Part shown: piece after piece, positions 26,849-35,607 of the stretch
Position numbering within the stretch: position 1 is the first letter of the stretch
Layout of the letters: the number at the start of each line of letters is the position of its first letter
Assembly (NCBI GenBank): GCA_018713365.1
Contig: DVOU01000020.1
Location: 1 to 64,000, forward strand
Reading direction: 5' to 3'
DNA from: Pullichristensenella excrementipullorum
Lineage (GTDB): Bacteria > Bacillota > Clostridia > Christensenellales > Aristaeellaceae
Length of the DNA: 64,000 bases
The notes under the pieces: generated by a model
Databases searched by the model: none
What the model was told of the DNA's origin: nothing
What the model saw: only the letters and a program-made list of their open reading frames with translations
Made by a program: the position numbers and the translations under genes

Positions 26849-28387
26849 TCAGTCTCCCAGCGAGCGCTTCACGGGCACGACCACCTTGGCCTCGTAGCAG
26901 GCGAAGGCGCTCTCGGTCAGTTCCCGCTCCGGCCTCGGGGTAATGAGGCTCACCAGCGGCACCAGCACCAGACCCGCGAGCATGGCGAACGCGCCGCAGT
27001 TGATGGGCGACTGGAGGAGGGACGGGAAGATGGACGGGCAGAAGAGGTTCAGCGTCATCACGCCCGCGCCGAAAATGAAGCTGACCCACACCGCCGCGCG
27101 GGTGGTGCGCTTCCAGTAAAGCCCGTAGAGGAAGGGAGCGAGGAACGCGCCCGCCAGAGCGCCCCAGGAGACGCCCATCAACTGGGCGATGAAGGTGATG
27201 TTGCTCTTGTGCTGCACGATGGCGATGACCACAGAGATGGCGATGAACACCACGATGAGGCCGCGCATGGTCAGCACCTGTTTTTTCTCGTCCATGTCCT
27301 TGACGACATTGTCCTTGAGAAGGTCGAGCGTCAGGGTGGAGCTGGAAGCCATGACCAGGCTGGAGAGCGTGGACATGGAGGCCGAAAGCACGAGGATGAC
27401 GACGATGCCGATCAGAAGCGGCGAGAGGTTTTCCAGCATCGCGGGGATGATGGCGTCGTAGCCGTCGGCGGCGACGTTTACGCGATCCCCGTAGAGCCGG
27501 CCAAAGCCGCCGAGGAAGTAGCAGCCGCCCGCCACGACCACGGCAAACAGCGTGGAGATGACCGCGCCCTTGTGGATGGCCTTTTCCGAGCGGATGGCGT
27601 AGAACTTCTGCACCATCTGCGGAAGCCCCCAGGTGCCCAGCGAGGTGAGGATGACCACGCCGAGAAGTTCCAGCGGCTTGGGGCCGAAGAAGGAGGTGAA
27701 CGCGCCGGGCGTGGTGGTCACGGAGGCGTCCTCCACGCGGGCGAGCGCGTCCATGGCCGCCATGAAGCCGCCGTTTTCGTTGAGTACCGCCAGCACCACC
27801 ACGACGATGCCGCCCAGCATGATGAGCCCCTGAATGAAATCGTTGATGGCCGTGGCCATGTAGCCGCCCGCCACCACGTAGACGCAGGTCAGCGCCGCCA
27901 TGAGGATGATGCAGAGCGTGTAGTCGATGTTGAAGGCCATGCCAAACAGCCGGGAAAGGCCGTTGTAGAGCGAAGCCGTGTAGGGGATGAGGAAGATAAA
28001 GACGATGATCGAAGCGCCGATCTTCAGCCCCTTGGAGCCGAAGCGCTTGCCGAAGAACTCCGGCATGGTGGCGCTGTCCAGATGCTGCGTCATCAGCCTT
28101 GTGCGGCGGCCAAGCACCACCCAGGCCAGCAGCGAACCCAGAAAGGCGTTGCCCAGACCGATCCACGTGGAAGCCACGCCAAAGCGCCAGCCGAACTGGC
28201 CCGCGTAGCCGACGAAGATGACCGCCGAGAAGTAGGACGTGCCGTAGGCAAAGGCCGTCAGCCACGCGCCAACCGAACGCCCGCCAAGCACGAAGCCGTT
28301 CACGTCCGTGGCGTGGCGGCGGCAGTGGATGCCCACCGCCAGCATGATGCCAAAGAATACCACCAACAGCGCCAGTTTGATCGCCAT
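26849..28387 (-). CDS. Sodium/solute symporter (SSS family), T-box controlled
   Basis: A 512-residue transporter with about 13 membrane helices. It couples Na+ entry to uptake of a small organic solute. Core SSS motifs are visible: GGRSVGAWLTAFAYGTSYFS near residue 39, GGYMATAINDFIQGLIML near ~165-185, and SASMSTLSSLVMASSSTLT near ~330. The start at 28387 (MAIKLALLVV) has GGAGG seven bases upstream. The family transports proline, pantothenate, sugars, sialic acid and others. Control by a T-box indicates that this member serves an amino acid or a precursor. The leader's putative specifier reads UAC (Tyr), but that is uncertain. Confidence 0.9.
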   Translation of the reverse strand: MAIKLALLVVFFGIMLAVGIHCRRHATDVNGFVLGGRSVGAWLTAFAYGTSYFSAVIFVGYAGQFGWRFGVASTWIGLGNAFLGSLLAWVVLGRRTRLMTQHLDSATMPEFFGKRFGSKGLKIGASIIVFIFLIPYTASLYNGLSRLFGMAFNIDYTLCIILMAALTCVYVVAGGYMATAINDFIQGLIMLGGIVVVVLAVLNENGGFMAAMDALARVEDASVTTTPGAFTSFFGPKPLELLGVVILTSLGTWGLPQMVQKFYAIRSEKAIHKGAVISTLFAVVVAGGCYFLGGFGRLYGDRVNVAADGYDAIIPAMLENLSPLLIGIVVILVLSASMSTLSSLVMASSSTLTLDLLKDNVVKDMDEKKQVLTMRGLIVVFIAISVVIAIVQHKSNITFIAQLMGVSWGALAGAFLAPFLYGLYWKRTTRAAVWVSFIFGAGVMTLNLFCPSIFPSLLQSPINCGAFAMLAGLVLVPLVSLITPRPERELTESAFACYEAKVVVPVKRSLGD

Positions 28388-28416
28388 GCGATCCCCTCCC
28401 ATGCGCGGGGGCACGC

Positions 28417-28690
28417 AAAAAGCCCGCCCTCCGCAAAGTGAATTGCTGAGGACGGGCGTTTACCCGCGGTACCACCTCAATTCGGCGCTCCCTCACGAAA
28501 GCACCCTCGTCGGGTACGAACATACCCTATCGCGCTCACGGGCGAACCCGTCGCAGCCTACTGGGGGAAAGCCCCGTTCAGTGCGCCGCTCTCGGGATGT
28601 ATTCCGCGCCGGACTGCCTGCCGCCTCGCACCACCCGGCGGTTCTCTGAAGGCCGCGCCCTGCCGTACTTGTTCCCGGTCATCGCGTTGG
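28417..28690 (-). promoter_or_regulatory. T-box riboswitch of the symporter gene
   Basis: Minus-strand T-box core GAGGTGGTACCGCG (28465-28478) is followed by a terminator whose stem GCCCGTCCTC/GAGGGCGGGC ends in TTTTT (28417-28458). Stem I contains GGGAACAAGTACGG with the AGTA loop. Its 3' side reads GCGGAATACATCCCGAG, aligned with the valS leader's GCGAAGGTCGCTCCCGAG. By that alignment the specifier is UAC (tyrosine) or, shifted one base, AUA (isoleucine). Confidence 0.9.
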
Positions 28691-28694
28691 TGAC

Positions 28695-28723
28695 AGGATA
28701 CCACGGCGAAAAAGGTTTGTCAA
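28695..28723 (-). promoter_or_regulatory. Promoter of the symporter T-box transcript
   Basis: Minus-strand TTGACA (28718-28723) and TATCCT (28695-28700) separated by 17 bases. Confidence 0.85.
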
Positions 28724-28860
28724 GGGGTATAGTAAATTTTTGGCAAACTGCGCAAAAATGCAACAAAAATTCTTAAGCTTGCAAAATGCGCGCGAAAAGC
28801 GGGCCTTTTGCGCGAAAACCCCCGCTTCCCGGCTGGAAAACAGGGGCTTCCTGCACGCGC

Positions 28861-30048
28861 CTACTGGGCGAGGCTGGCGTCGCCCGTGTTCTGCGCGCCC
28901 TGCTGCAAAAGCTGGGTGACGCGCTGCGGGCGCGAGGCCGCGTCCGGGTAGAGCTGTTTGAGGGTGTTGTACGGCGCGGGGTCGTTGGGGTCGATGGCGA
29001 TGAGGTATTCCAGCGCCTCCGCCGCGCGGCCGGCATTTTCCGCGCGGATGTAGGCGTTGGCGGCGTTAACGGCGGTATCGCGGTCGCTGCTGTCAAGCTC
29101 CGCGCCGCGCACCTCCAGGGCCTTGAGGAAGTAGTCGCCCGCCTCGGCGTAATCGCCCGCTGTCTCGGCCTCCTTGCCCAGCTCCACATAGGTGGCCGGG
29201 TTGCCGCTGATGTAGAGCTGACCCATCAGGCGCTGGCCGCTGCCAAACGCCAGCCAGAAGTAGATGCCCAGCGCGAAGACCAGGAGCAAAATCAGGGTGA
29301 CGAAGCCGCGGATGTGGCGCACGAAGAAATTGCCGCCCGGGCGCTCCTCATAGCGGTAATCGCTCAGGTATTCGTCGACGAAATCGGCGATGTCGTCCTC
29401 GGCGTCGGCCTCGTCCTCCAGAAAGAGGTCGTCCGGGTCGGGCGTTCTGGGCGGCACAACGGTGTTGACCCGGCGCGCGCCCGTGGCCGCGTGGGGCTTG
29501 ACCGGCGCGGACTGGCGCGAAAGGCGTGGCGGGTGCTTGGCGCGCAGCTCCACCGGCTCTCGCAGCAGCGGGCGGGCCAGCGGGTCCTCCGCCCCGTCCG
29601 GCGCGTCCTCCTCGGGCGGGATGTCCGCCGCCTCGCCGTATTCCTCGTCCAGCGACGCGGCGTTGGATATGTCTTCATCCGCCTCGGGACAGGGGCGCGC
29701 GCGCTCCTCCGCCGCGGGCCTTGCCTGCGCTCGCGGCGCGATGGGCAGCTCGAAGTCCAGTTCCGGCCATTCGTCCTCCCGGGCTGCCGTTTCCCGGGCC
29801 GCCTCCTCCTGCCGTTCGCGGCGGGCGCGGCGGGAGAGCGACGCCTCGCTCTGCGCTTCCGCCCTGGCGGCCTTTTCCGCGCCCGTTTCCATTGCCCCGA
29901 CCGCCGGGGCGGGCTCCGGGCGGCCGTAGAGCTTGCGCTCGGCGTCCTCCGGGCTGGGGGCCTGCTCCGGCGCGTCCAGCGGGCTGCCGCAAAAGCCGCA
30001 GAACAGGCGATCGTCAGCGTTCTTCTTTCCGCATTTTGTGCAGTACAC
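28861..30048 (-). CDS. Zinc-ribbon, single-TM protein with TPR-like C-terminus
   Basis: A 395-residue protein. GTG 30048 (MYCTKCGKKN) is preferred over GTG 30069 because AAGGAGAG lies just upstream. It starts with a zinc ribbon CTKCGKKNADDRLFCGFCG, followed by ~200 residues of acidic/Arg-rich low complexity. One membrane helix comes next (FVTLILLLVFALGIYFWLAF, ~residues 250-270). The C-terminal ~125 residues contain TPR-like helices (YVELGKEAETAGDYAEAGDY, AAEALEYLIAIDPNDPAPYN). The cytoplasmic ribbon and outside TPR arrangement is common in clostridial envelope proteins of unknown function. It is last in the methyltransferase-hslO operon. Confidence 0.78.
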   Translation of the reverse strand: MYCTKCGKKNADDRLFCGFCGSPLDAPEQAPSPEDAERKLYGRPEPAPAVGAMETGAEKAARAEAQSEASLSRRARRERQEEAARETAAREDEWPELDFELPIAPRAQARPAAEERARPCPEADEDISNAASLDEEYGEAADIPPEEDAPDGAEDPLARPLLREPVELRAKHPPRLSRQSAPVKPHAATGARRVNTVVPPRTPDPDDLFLEDEADAEDDIADFVDEYLSDYRYEERPGGNFFVRHIRGFVTLILLLVFALGIYFWLAFGSGQRLMGQLYISGNPATYVELGKEAETAGDYAEAGDYFLKALEVRGAELDSSDRDTAVNAANAYIRAENAGRAAEALEYLIAIDPNDPAPYNTLKQLYPDAASRPQRVTQLLQQGAQNTGDASLAQ

Positions 30049-30065
30049 CGTTTCCCTCTCCTTCG

Positions 30066-30893
30066 TCACTCCAGTTCGCGCAGGTATTCGTAATCGGGGT
30101 CGCCGTAGAACTCGCGCTCATTCTCGACCTCGCCGCCGAGCGCTTCCACGGCGTTGCGCACTTCCATGTATTCATAATAGCCGATGTCGGTCAGGTCCAG
30201 CAGCGCCTTGAGCGGCTCGATGGCGCGCGCGTCGCCGTAGCGGCCCAGCAGGCGGGCGGCGTCGGCGCGCTGCTCCGGGCGGTTTTTCAGCATTTCCAGC
30301 ATGCGTTCATAGACGCGCGCGTCGCTGGGAAAGTTGCACAGCGCTTCGAGGATGAGCGTGCGGGCAAAGTCCGGGGCGGCGTCGTAGCCATCCAGCAGGC
30401 GATCGGCGATGTCCGCGTCCACGCGGCCGGCGAGGATCTCAGCGGCCAGTTCGCAAAAGGCGTCGCTCTCCTGCGCGGCGAGTACCGCGTCTGTGGCGAC
30501 GCGCACGGCGCGTGCCTCGTCAAGGCCGTTGAGGAGGTCGAGCGCCTGCGCGCGCAGCGCGGCACTCTCGCCCCCGTCGCGGGCAAGCGCCTCCAACGGG
30601 GCGGCGCAGACTGCGCCCACGTCGAAAAAGCGGTCCAGCAGCAGTTCCGGCGGCTCCATGTCCGCGCGCGCGTAGGCGGTCAGCGCCTCCACCAGCGCCT
30701 CGGGCGTATCCAGGCGCGCAAACCACGCCCGCGGCGAACAGCCATCCAGCGCCGCGCAGGGCGCGTCCGCCCATTCCGCGTAGAGCTTCTCCGCCATTTC
30801 CCCGGCGGCGTCCTCGTCCAGTTTGCCCACATTTTGCAGATGGTCGGCGACGTAGTGGTGGAAGAGGTGTTCAAGGTCGATCGGTCTGTTCAT
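30066..30893 (-). CDS. HEAT-like repeat protein, function unknown
   Basis: A 275-residue, acidic, all-helical protein. The start at 30893 (MNRPIDLEHLFHHYV) has GGAGGAGGAG just upstream and overlaps the previous gene by 23 bases. The second half shows HEAT/armadillo-like periodicity: LILEALCNFPSDARVYERML, ADAARLLGRYGDARAIEPLK, ALLDLTDIGYYEYMEVRNAV. No catalytic motif is seen. It is likely a scaffold working with the neighbouring repeat proteins. The family is not recognised. Confidence 0.75.
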   Translation of the reverse strand: MNRPIDLEHLFHHYVADHLQNVGKLDEDAAGEMAEKLYAEWADAPCAALDGCSPRAWFARLDTPEALVEALTAYARADMEPPELLLDRFFDVGAVCAAPLEALARDGGESAALRAQALDLLNGLDEARAVRVATDAVLAAQESDAFCELAAEILAGRVDADIADRLLDGYDAAPDFARTLILEALCNFPSDARVYERMLEMLKNRPEQRADAARLLGRYGDARAIEPLKALLDLTDIGYYEYMEVRNAVEALGGEVENEREFYGDPDYEYLRELE

Positions 30894-32571
30894 CGCTCTC
30901 CTCCTCCAGCGCGCTCGCAATGCGGGCGGCGTAGAACACGGTCCTGCGGAAATCGCTGCCAAACTGGTGGCAGAGGATGCGGAAAGAGGGGCACTCCTCG
31001 CGCATGGACAGGTAGCAGTAGGTCAGCGCCGCCGCGTAGGCGGGGATGCGCCAGCGCGCGCAGAACACCAGCTGGCGGCGGCTGTGCGCGCGCAGCATGG
31101 TCAGCGCCAGCGCCGGCATGACGCTGAGGCCGTAATCGTCTTCCAGCACCTCGCTGGCGTAGCGGCACGCCTGACGCAGGCCGATGGGCAGATGCGGCAA
31201 CAGCGCCTCCGCGTCCGGCAAAACGCCGTCGCGCTCGTCGATACTTGGGGGCAGCGCCCTGCGCATGTCCGCCCCGCGCAGGCGCAAAAGCACCATGGCG
31301 TTGAGCTTCATATCGCAGGAGATCTCCGGGCGGGTGAACACCTCGCGCAGCGTGGCCTCGGCCTCCGGGTCGTTGAGCGCGGCCAGCGCCGTCACCGCCG
31401 CGCGGCGGAAGCGCGGATCGTCCACCGTCAGGCACCACTTGAGCAGGCGGCGAAACTTTTCATCCTCCCGCCAGGGGGCGTCCAGATCGCTCCCGGCCTT
31501 GGAAAGCACGTCCGCCACGTAGCCAAGGCGGGCGATGACCTCCTGTTTGGGCACCTGATAGGCGTATTCCATGTCCTCCCCCGCAAGTTCGCCCCGCGAG
31601 GCCGCCTGCAGATAGTAGGCGGCGACGCTGTCCTCCGGGTCGATGCGGACGATGCGCTCCCAGAACTTCGCCGCCTGCGCGGCCGGAGCGCCCGTGCGCA
31701 GCAGGGCCACGGCGCGCACGTGGAGCAGCTGGCGGTCGTAGGGGGTTTCCTGCATGGCGAGGCGGGCGCACTCCCCCGCCTCGGCGTCCATGCCCAGTTC
31801 GCTCAGCGTATGGATGAGCATGCGCATCTCCATGCCGGCGGGGTGCTGCTGAACGGCGCGCACGGCCATTTGCCGGCTTTTGCGCGGCATTTGGATCATG
31901 CGGTAGAACTGCGATGCCATGCACAGCGTGCGCACCGAAGGGGTCTTTTCCGCCTCGGCGGCGGCGCGCATCTCGCGCACGGCGGCGCGGTGACGGCCGC
32001 ACAGTTCCAGCGCCGTGGCGTAAAGGGCTCGCACCTCGTCGCGGTCTTCCAGTTCAAGGCTGCGCTCGAAGAGACGCGCGGCGCGGCGGAACTCCTCCTC
32101 GCGCATGCGCTCGCAGCCCAGATCGGTCAGCGCGGCGGCGCGGCGGCCCTTGCGGCCCGCGGGGCGGGAGAACATCTCGTAAAACTGCAATTCGTCGTTG
32201 AGGCGGCGGGCGTCCGGGGCGTAGGCGCCGCGCGGGTCGGCCCCGCGATAGCGCGAAAGCGCCCGCCGCGCGCCGGGAACGTCGCTCGCCGAAAGCAGGT
32301 TGACCGCCAGGCCATAATAGCACTCGCTGGGCGCTTTCCCGCCGGAGAGCATGTCCAGCAGCAGGCGGTTGGACTGCGAAAGGCAGCCCATCTCGCTCAA
32401 CAGCCCGGCCAGATCGAGCTTGTATTCGTCGTTGTCGGGCGAATGTTCCACGGCGCGGCGCAACAGCTCCAGCGCGTCCACGACGTTGTTGTCGCGGCGG
32501 TTCTTCATCGCCCGATGGTGCATATATGCCGCGCTCCTGTCAAAGGGCACGACCTTGGGGTCATAACTCAT
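30871..32571 (-). CDS. TPR and HEAT repeat protein, function unknown
   Basis: A 566-residue soluble repeat protein. The start at 32571 (MSYDPKVVPFD) follows GGAGGAGCGA, and its ATG overlaps the hslO stop (ATGA). Residues ~15-330 contain TPR units such as ALELLRRAVEHSPDNDEYKL and AARLFERSLELEDRDEVRAL. Residues ~370-450 contain HEAT-type units (RFRRAAVTALAALNDPEAEA). The C-terminal ~100 residues are helical with several Cys, Tyr and Arg. Similar TPR proteins are known downstream of hslO-like genes in clostridia only from memory. A protein-complex role is inferred, without specific evidence. Confidence 0.8.
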   Translation of the reverse strand: MSYDPKVVPFDRSAAYMHHRAMKNRRDNNVVDALELLRRAVEHSPDNDEYKLDLAGLLSEMGCLSQSNRLLLDMLSGGKAPSECYYGLAVNLLSASDVPGARRALSRYRGADPRGAYAPDARRLNDELQFYEMFSRPAGRKGRRAAALTDLGCERMREEEFRRAARLFERSLELEDRDEVRALYATALELCGRHRAAVREMRAAAEAEKTPSVRTLCMASQFYRMIQMPRKSRQMAVRAVQQHPAGMEMRMLIHTLSELGMDAEAGECARLAMQETPYDRQLLHVRAVALLRTGAPAAQAAKFWERIVRIDPEDSVAAYYLQAASRGELAGEDMEYAYQVPKQEVIARLGYVADVLSKAGSDLDAPWREDEKFRRLLKWCLTVDDPRFRRAAVTALAALNDPEAEATLREVFTRPEISCDMKLNAMVLLRLRGADMRRALPPSIDERDGVLPDAEALLPHLPIGLRQACRYASEVLEDDYGLSVMPALALTMLRAHSRRQLVFCARWRIPAYAAALTYCYLSMREECPSFRILCHQFGSDFRRTVFYAARIASALEEESDEQTDRP

Positions 32572-33467
32572 TCGCTCCTCCGATTTGTGGCTCTGTTGAG
32601 AAGGTCGTGCAACTGCGCCTCGGTGAGCTGGTAGCGCTTGTTGCAGAAGTGGCAGTCCACCTGCGCGCCATGCTGCTCGCGGATCATATCTTCCAATTCC
32701 TCGCGGCCCAGCGAGATCAGCGCCCGCTCCACGCGCTCGCGCGAACAATCGCAGCGATAGGCGGGCACGCAGTGGGACAGCACCTGCGGCTCAAGGTGCA
32801 AAAGCAGCTGCTGCACCGCGCCCTTGAGATGATACTCGCGCATGGTGCCGGAGATGTCCATGAACATGCCGGCGCTTTGCTCGACGGACTGGATAGCGGC
32901 TTCGCTGGCTCCGGGCAGCATCTGGATGATCAGCCCGCCGGCGGCCTCCACGCGCTCGCCCACCAGCACGCCCAGCGACACCAGCGAGGGCACCTGTTCC
33001 GAGGCGGTGAAGTACATGGCAAAGTCCTCGGCGATCTCGCCGGAGACGAGGTTGACCATGCCCACATACGGCTCGCGCAGGCCGAGGTCCTTGACCACGG
33101 TGAGGCGGCCCTCCTTGCCCACCGCCGCGCCGACGGGCAACTTGCCGTTGGCGGCGCGCGGCAGTTCCACATCCGGGAAGGCCACGTAGCCCTTCACCGA
33201 GGCGTCGGCCTTGCCCACGGCCATGATCGTGCCGATGGGGCCGCCGCCCTTGATGGTGACGGTGAGGCTCTCGTTTTCGCCCTTGAGCATGCCGCCCATC
33301 ATCGAAGTGGCCATCAGCGTGCGGCCCATCGCCGCCGTGGCTGTGCGCGACAGGCCGTGGATCTGGCGGGCGCGCTCGACCAGCTGCGTGCCTTCGATGA
33401 GGATGGCGCGGGCCTGACCGCCCAGCAGGGATATATTGTACATTCCGTCCATTTGCAAAACGTCCAT
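32568..33467 (-). CDS. hslO: Redox-regulated chaperone Hsp33
   Basis: A 299-residue holdase that is activated by oxidative stress. The four zinc-binding cysteines are Cys239/Cys241 (RCDCSRERV) and Cys272/Cys275 (CHFC), the defining switch of the family. The core fold includes ATAAMGRTLMATSMMGGMLK and GGGPIGTIMAVGKADASVKG. The length is canonical. It starts one base after the methyltransferase stop, so it is translated in the same operon. Having Hsp33 in a likely anaerobe fits a need for protection against oxygen exposure. Confidence 0.96.
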   Translation of the reverse strand: MDVLQMDGMYNISLLGGQARAILIEGTQLVERARQIHGLSRTATAAMGRTLMATSMMGGMLKGENESLTVTIKGGGPIGTIMAVGKADASVKGYVAFPDVELPRAANGKLPVGAAVGKEGRLTVVKDLGLREPYVGMVNLVSGEIAEDFAMYFTASEQVPSLVSLGVLVGERVEAAGGLIIQMLPGASEAAIQSVEQSAGMFMDISGTMREYHLKGAVQQLLLHLEPQVLSHCVPAYRCDCSRERVERALISLGREELEDMIREQHGAQVDCHFCNKRYQLTEAQLHDLLNRATNRRSE

Positions 33468-34214
33468 TTACGGTCTCCTCGCAAGAAAATGTATGCGCTT
33501 TTCCTCCGCGCCGGGCGCGTCGAAGGTCTGGTCGCCGAAGACTTCCACCTTCTGGAAGCCCTCCGCCTCCAGCCATGCGGTCAATTCCGCCGCGCTGTGG
33601 GCGCGCTGTTCGTGTTCTTCCTGAAAGCGGCGGTAGCGGCCATCCGCCTCGCGCACGAAAAAGGTGATGTCCATGTGCAGGACGCGGCGCTTTTTATCGA
33701 GGCGGTTTTGCCAGAGGTAGGCGGCTTCCTCGCGCTCCTCGCCGAAAAAGCCGTCGCCGAGCAATGTTTCCAGCTTGTAGCGGGAAGATATATCGAACGC
33801 CAGCGCCCCGCCGGGGCGGATGGCTGCGTGCGCGGCGCGGAAAAAGGCGCGGACGCGCTCGGCAGAAAGCAGGTAGTTGACCCCGTCGCAGGCGCAGACC
33901 ACCGCGTCCACGGGGCGGGGCACGCGCAGGCGGCACATGTCCTCATGGGCGAGCTGGGCGCGCACGCCCTCGCGCCGCAAGCGCTCCGCCGCCACGCGCA
34001 GCATGCCTTCGGAGATGTCCACGCCCACCACGCGCGCGCCCTCCCGCGCCAGTTCCACGGTCATCCGCCCCGTGCCGCAGCCCGCGTCCACGAGGCTTTT
34101 TGCCTCCACGCCGGCGCGGCGCAACAGCGCGCGGTAATACTCTGCCCATTTCGCATGATCGAAATCATCGGCAAAGAGATCGTAGACGGCGCTGAGCGCG
34201 TCGTAGCTCTGCAT
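33468..34214 (-). CDS. SAM-dependent class I methyltransferase
   Basis: A 248-residue Rossmann-fold methyltransferase of the YqeM-like group. Motif I is LVDAGCGTGRMTVELA (residues ~41-56), motif II is VVGVDISEGML, and motif IV/V AVVCACDGVNYLL and AAIRPGGALAFDIS follow. The N-terminus (SYDALSAVYDLFADDFDHAKWAEYY) is typical of this subfamily. The substrate is unknown. It is the first gene of a five-gene operon; a promoter (TTGCAA-17-TAAAAT) ends 23 bases upstream of its ATG. Confidence 0.9.
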   Translation of the reverse strand: MQSYDALSAVYDLFADDFDHAKWAEYYRALLRRAGVEAKSLVDAGCGTGRMTVELAREGARVVGVDISEGMLRVAAERLRREGVRAQLAHEDMCRLRVPRPVDAVVCACDGVNYLLSAERVRAFFRAAHAAIRPGGALAFDISSRYKLETLLGDGFFGEEREEAAYLWQNRLDKKRRVLHMDITFFVREADGRYRRFQEEHEQRAHSAAELTAWLEAEGFQKVEVFGDQTFDAPGAEEKRIHFLARRP

Positions 34215-34236
34215 AGATATACCACCCCATTACAAT

Positions 34237-34265
34237 ATTTTACCACATGCGGCCGCGCATTGCAA
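34237..34265 (-). promoter_or_regulatory. Promoter of the methyltransferase-hslO operon
   Basis: Minus-strand TTGCAA (34260-34265) and TAAAAT (34237-34242) with a 17-base spacer. Confidence 0.75.
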
Positions 34266-34362
34266 CAGGGAAGGCGATAACCGAAAGCTAACCCAAATCC
34301 CCGCGCAGAATTTGCGCGCGCGCGCTATACTCAAGCGGTAAAGAGCGATGGAGGATAAAAGC

Positions 34363-35010
34363 ATGAAGTACGGTTGCGTCATCTTCGATCTGGACGGAAC
34401 GCTGCTCAACACGCTGGACGATCTGAAAAACGCCGTCAACGCGGCCCTCGCCAGGCGGGGCTACGCGCCGCGCACGCAGGAGGAAGTGCGCCTGTTCGTG
34501 GGCAACGGCGTGGCCAAGCTCATCGAGCGCGCCGTGCCTGAGGGGACGAGCGCGGAGGAGGCCGCCGCCATCCTCGCGGATTTCCGGGAATACTACAACG
34601 CGCACCTCAACGTCGAGACCCACCCCTACGCCGGCATCGCCGCGCTGCTGGGCAAGTTGCGGGCGGCGGGCGTGAAGGTGGGCGTCAATTCCAACAAGTA
34701 CGACGCCGCCGTGCAGCTTTTGATGAACGACCACTTCCCCGGCCTGTTCGACAAGGCCGTGGGCGAGAGCGCGGCGGTGCCGAAAAAGCCCTCCCCCATC
34801 GGCGTGGAGACGCTTTTGAAGGCGCTGGGCGCGGACGCGGAGAGCGCCGTCTACGTCGGCGACAGCGGCGTGGACGAGCAGACGGCGAAAAACGCCGGCC
34901 TGCCCTTCATCTGGGTCTCGTGGGGCTTCCGCAAGGCGGAGGAAATGCCGGAACTGCCGGAAAATTACGCAAAGGACGCCGCGCAGCTGGAAGGGTTGCT
35001 GCTGGGATAG
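34363..35010 (+). CDS. HAD-superfamily phosphatase (phosphoglycolate phosphatase-like)
   Basis: A 215-residue phosphatase. ATG 34363 (MKYGCVIFDLDGT) is used because GGAGG lies eight bases upstream; ATG 34348 overlaps that site. HAD motif I is FDLDGTLLNT (Asp9 nucleophile), motif II VGVNSNKYD, motif III lysine in KKPSP, and motif IV VYVGDSGVDEQTA. The cap and length fit the Gph/PGP group, which removes phosphate from 2-phosphoglycolate, pyrophosphate or other small metabolites. The exact substrate is open. It stands alone, divergent from the methyltransferase operon. Confidence 0.9.
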   Translation: MKYGCVIFDLDGTLLNTLDDLKNAVNAALARRGYAPRTQEEVRLFVGNGVAKLIERAVPEGTSAEEAAAILADFREYYNAHLNVETHPYAGIAALLGKLRAAGVKVGVNSNKYDAAVQLLMNDHFPGLFDKAVGESAAVPKKPSPIGVETLLKALGADAESAVYVGDSGVDEQTAKNAGLPFIWVSWGFRKAEEMPELPENYAKDAAQLEGLLLG

Positions 35011-35021
35011 CGGCAAAGATG

Positions 35022-35049
35022 CGCCCACCCGTGATGCGGGTGGGCGTTT
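35022..35049. terminator. Bidirectional terminator between the HAD gene and the toxin gene
   Basis: CGCCCACCCG/CGGGTGGGCG hairpin followed by TTTG on the plus strand, between converging genes. Confidence 0.8.
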
Positions 35050-35070
35050 GATGTCTTGGGAGATCGCCTA

Positions 35071-35346
35071 TCAGTTGTCGCCGTAATGCGTCCACATGCG
35101 CAGCACGCGCACGGTCCGGTTTTCCTCGTTGACCTCGTATACCAGCCGGTGCTGGACGTTGATGCGCCGGGAATACAGCCCTTTGAGGTCCCCGGAGAGC
35201 TTCTCATAGGGCGGCGGCGTCTGAAAAGGGTCGTTTTCCAGCAGTTCGGCGAGGGCCTTGGCCTTGGCGGAAAGACCGGCGCGTTTGAGCAGTTCCAGAT
35301 CCTTGACGGCATATCGGTGGAACAGCACCTTCCACTTTACTCCCAT
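35071..35346 (-). CDS. YoeB/Txe-family mRNA interferase toxin
   Basis: A 91-residue ribosome-dependent endoribonuclease toxin. The family signature YSRRINVQHRLVYEV is near residues 59-73, supplying the catalytic Arg. An upstream Glu in PPYEKLSGDLKG and the C-terminal His-Tyr in WTHYGDN match the YoeB catalytic set. The ATG is seven bases after the antitoxin stop, with GGAGG inside the antitoxin's 3' end, so translation is coupled. It is a normal length for the family and appears intact. Confidence 0.92.
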   Translation of the reverse strand: MGVKWKVLFHRYAVKDLELLKRAGLSAKAKALAELLENDPFQTPPPYEKLSGDLKGLYSRRINVQHRLVYEVNEENRTVRVLRMWTHYGDN

Positions 35347-35588
35347 TGCATATCCTCCATGGGGGTAAAGTCGCTCTCCGGCGCGGCGCTGGCCTCATGG
35401 ATGCTCTCCACCAGACCGGGGATGGAATGCAGGCGGAGCGTCTCCTGAATGCTGTTCCAGTCCTCCTCGCCGATCAGCACCGCGCTGCCGCGCGGGCCGG
35501 AGATGCGCACCGGCACATGGTCGCGGTTGACGTCGCTGATGAGGTTGAAAAAGTTCTTGCGGGCATTGGTGGCGTTCATATGCTCCAT
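35337..35588 (-). CDS. YefM/Phd-family antitoxin
   Basis: An 83-residue antitoxin that neutralises the downstream toxin and represses the operon. The start at 35588 (MEHMNATNARKNFF) has GGAGG eight bases upstream. The N-terminal DNA-binding/dimer domain reads NATNARKNFFNLISDVNRDH and VPVRISGPRGSAVLIGEEDW, a textbook Phd/YefM fold. The acidic C-terminal tail (ESDFTPMEDMQWE) is the toxin-binding part. It is the first gene of the two-gene operon. Confidence 0.93.
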   Translation of the reverse strand: MEHMNATNARKNFFNLISDVNRDHVPVRISGPRGSAVLIGEEDWNSIQETLRLHSIPGLVESIHEASAAPESDFTPMEDMQWE

Positions 35589-35607
35589 GGCGTTCCCCTC
35601 CAAGACC

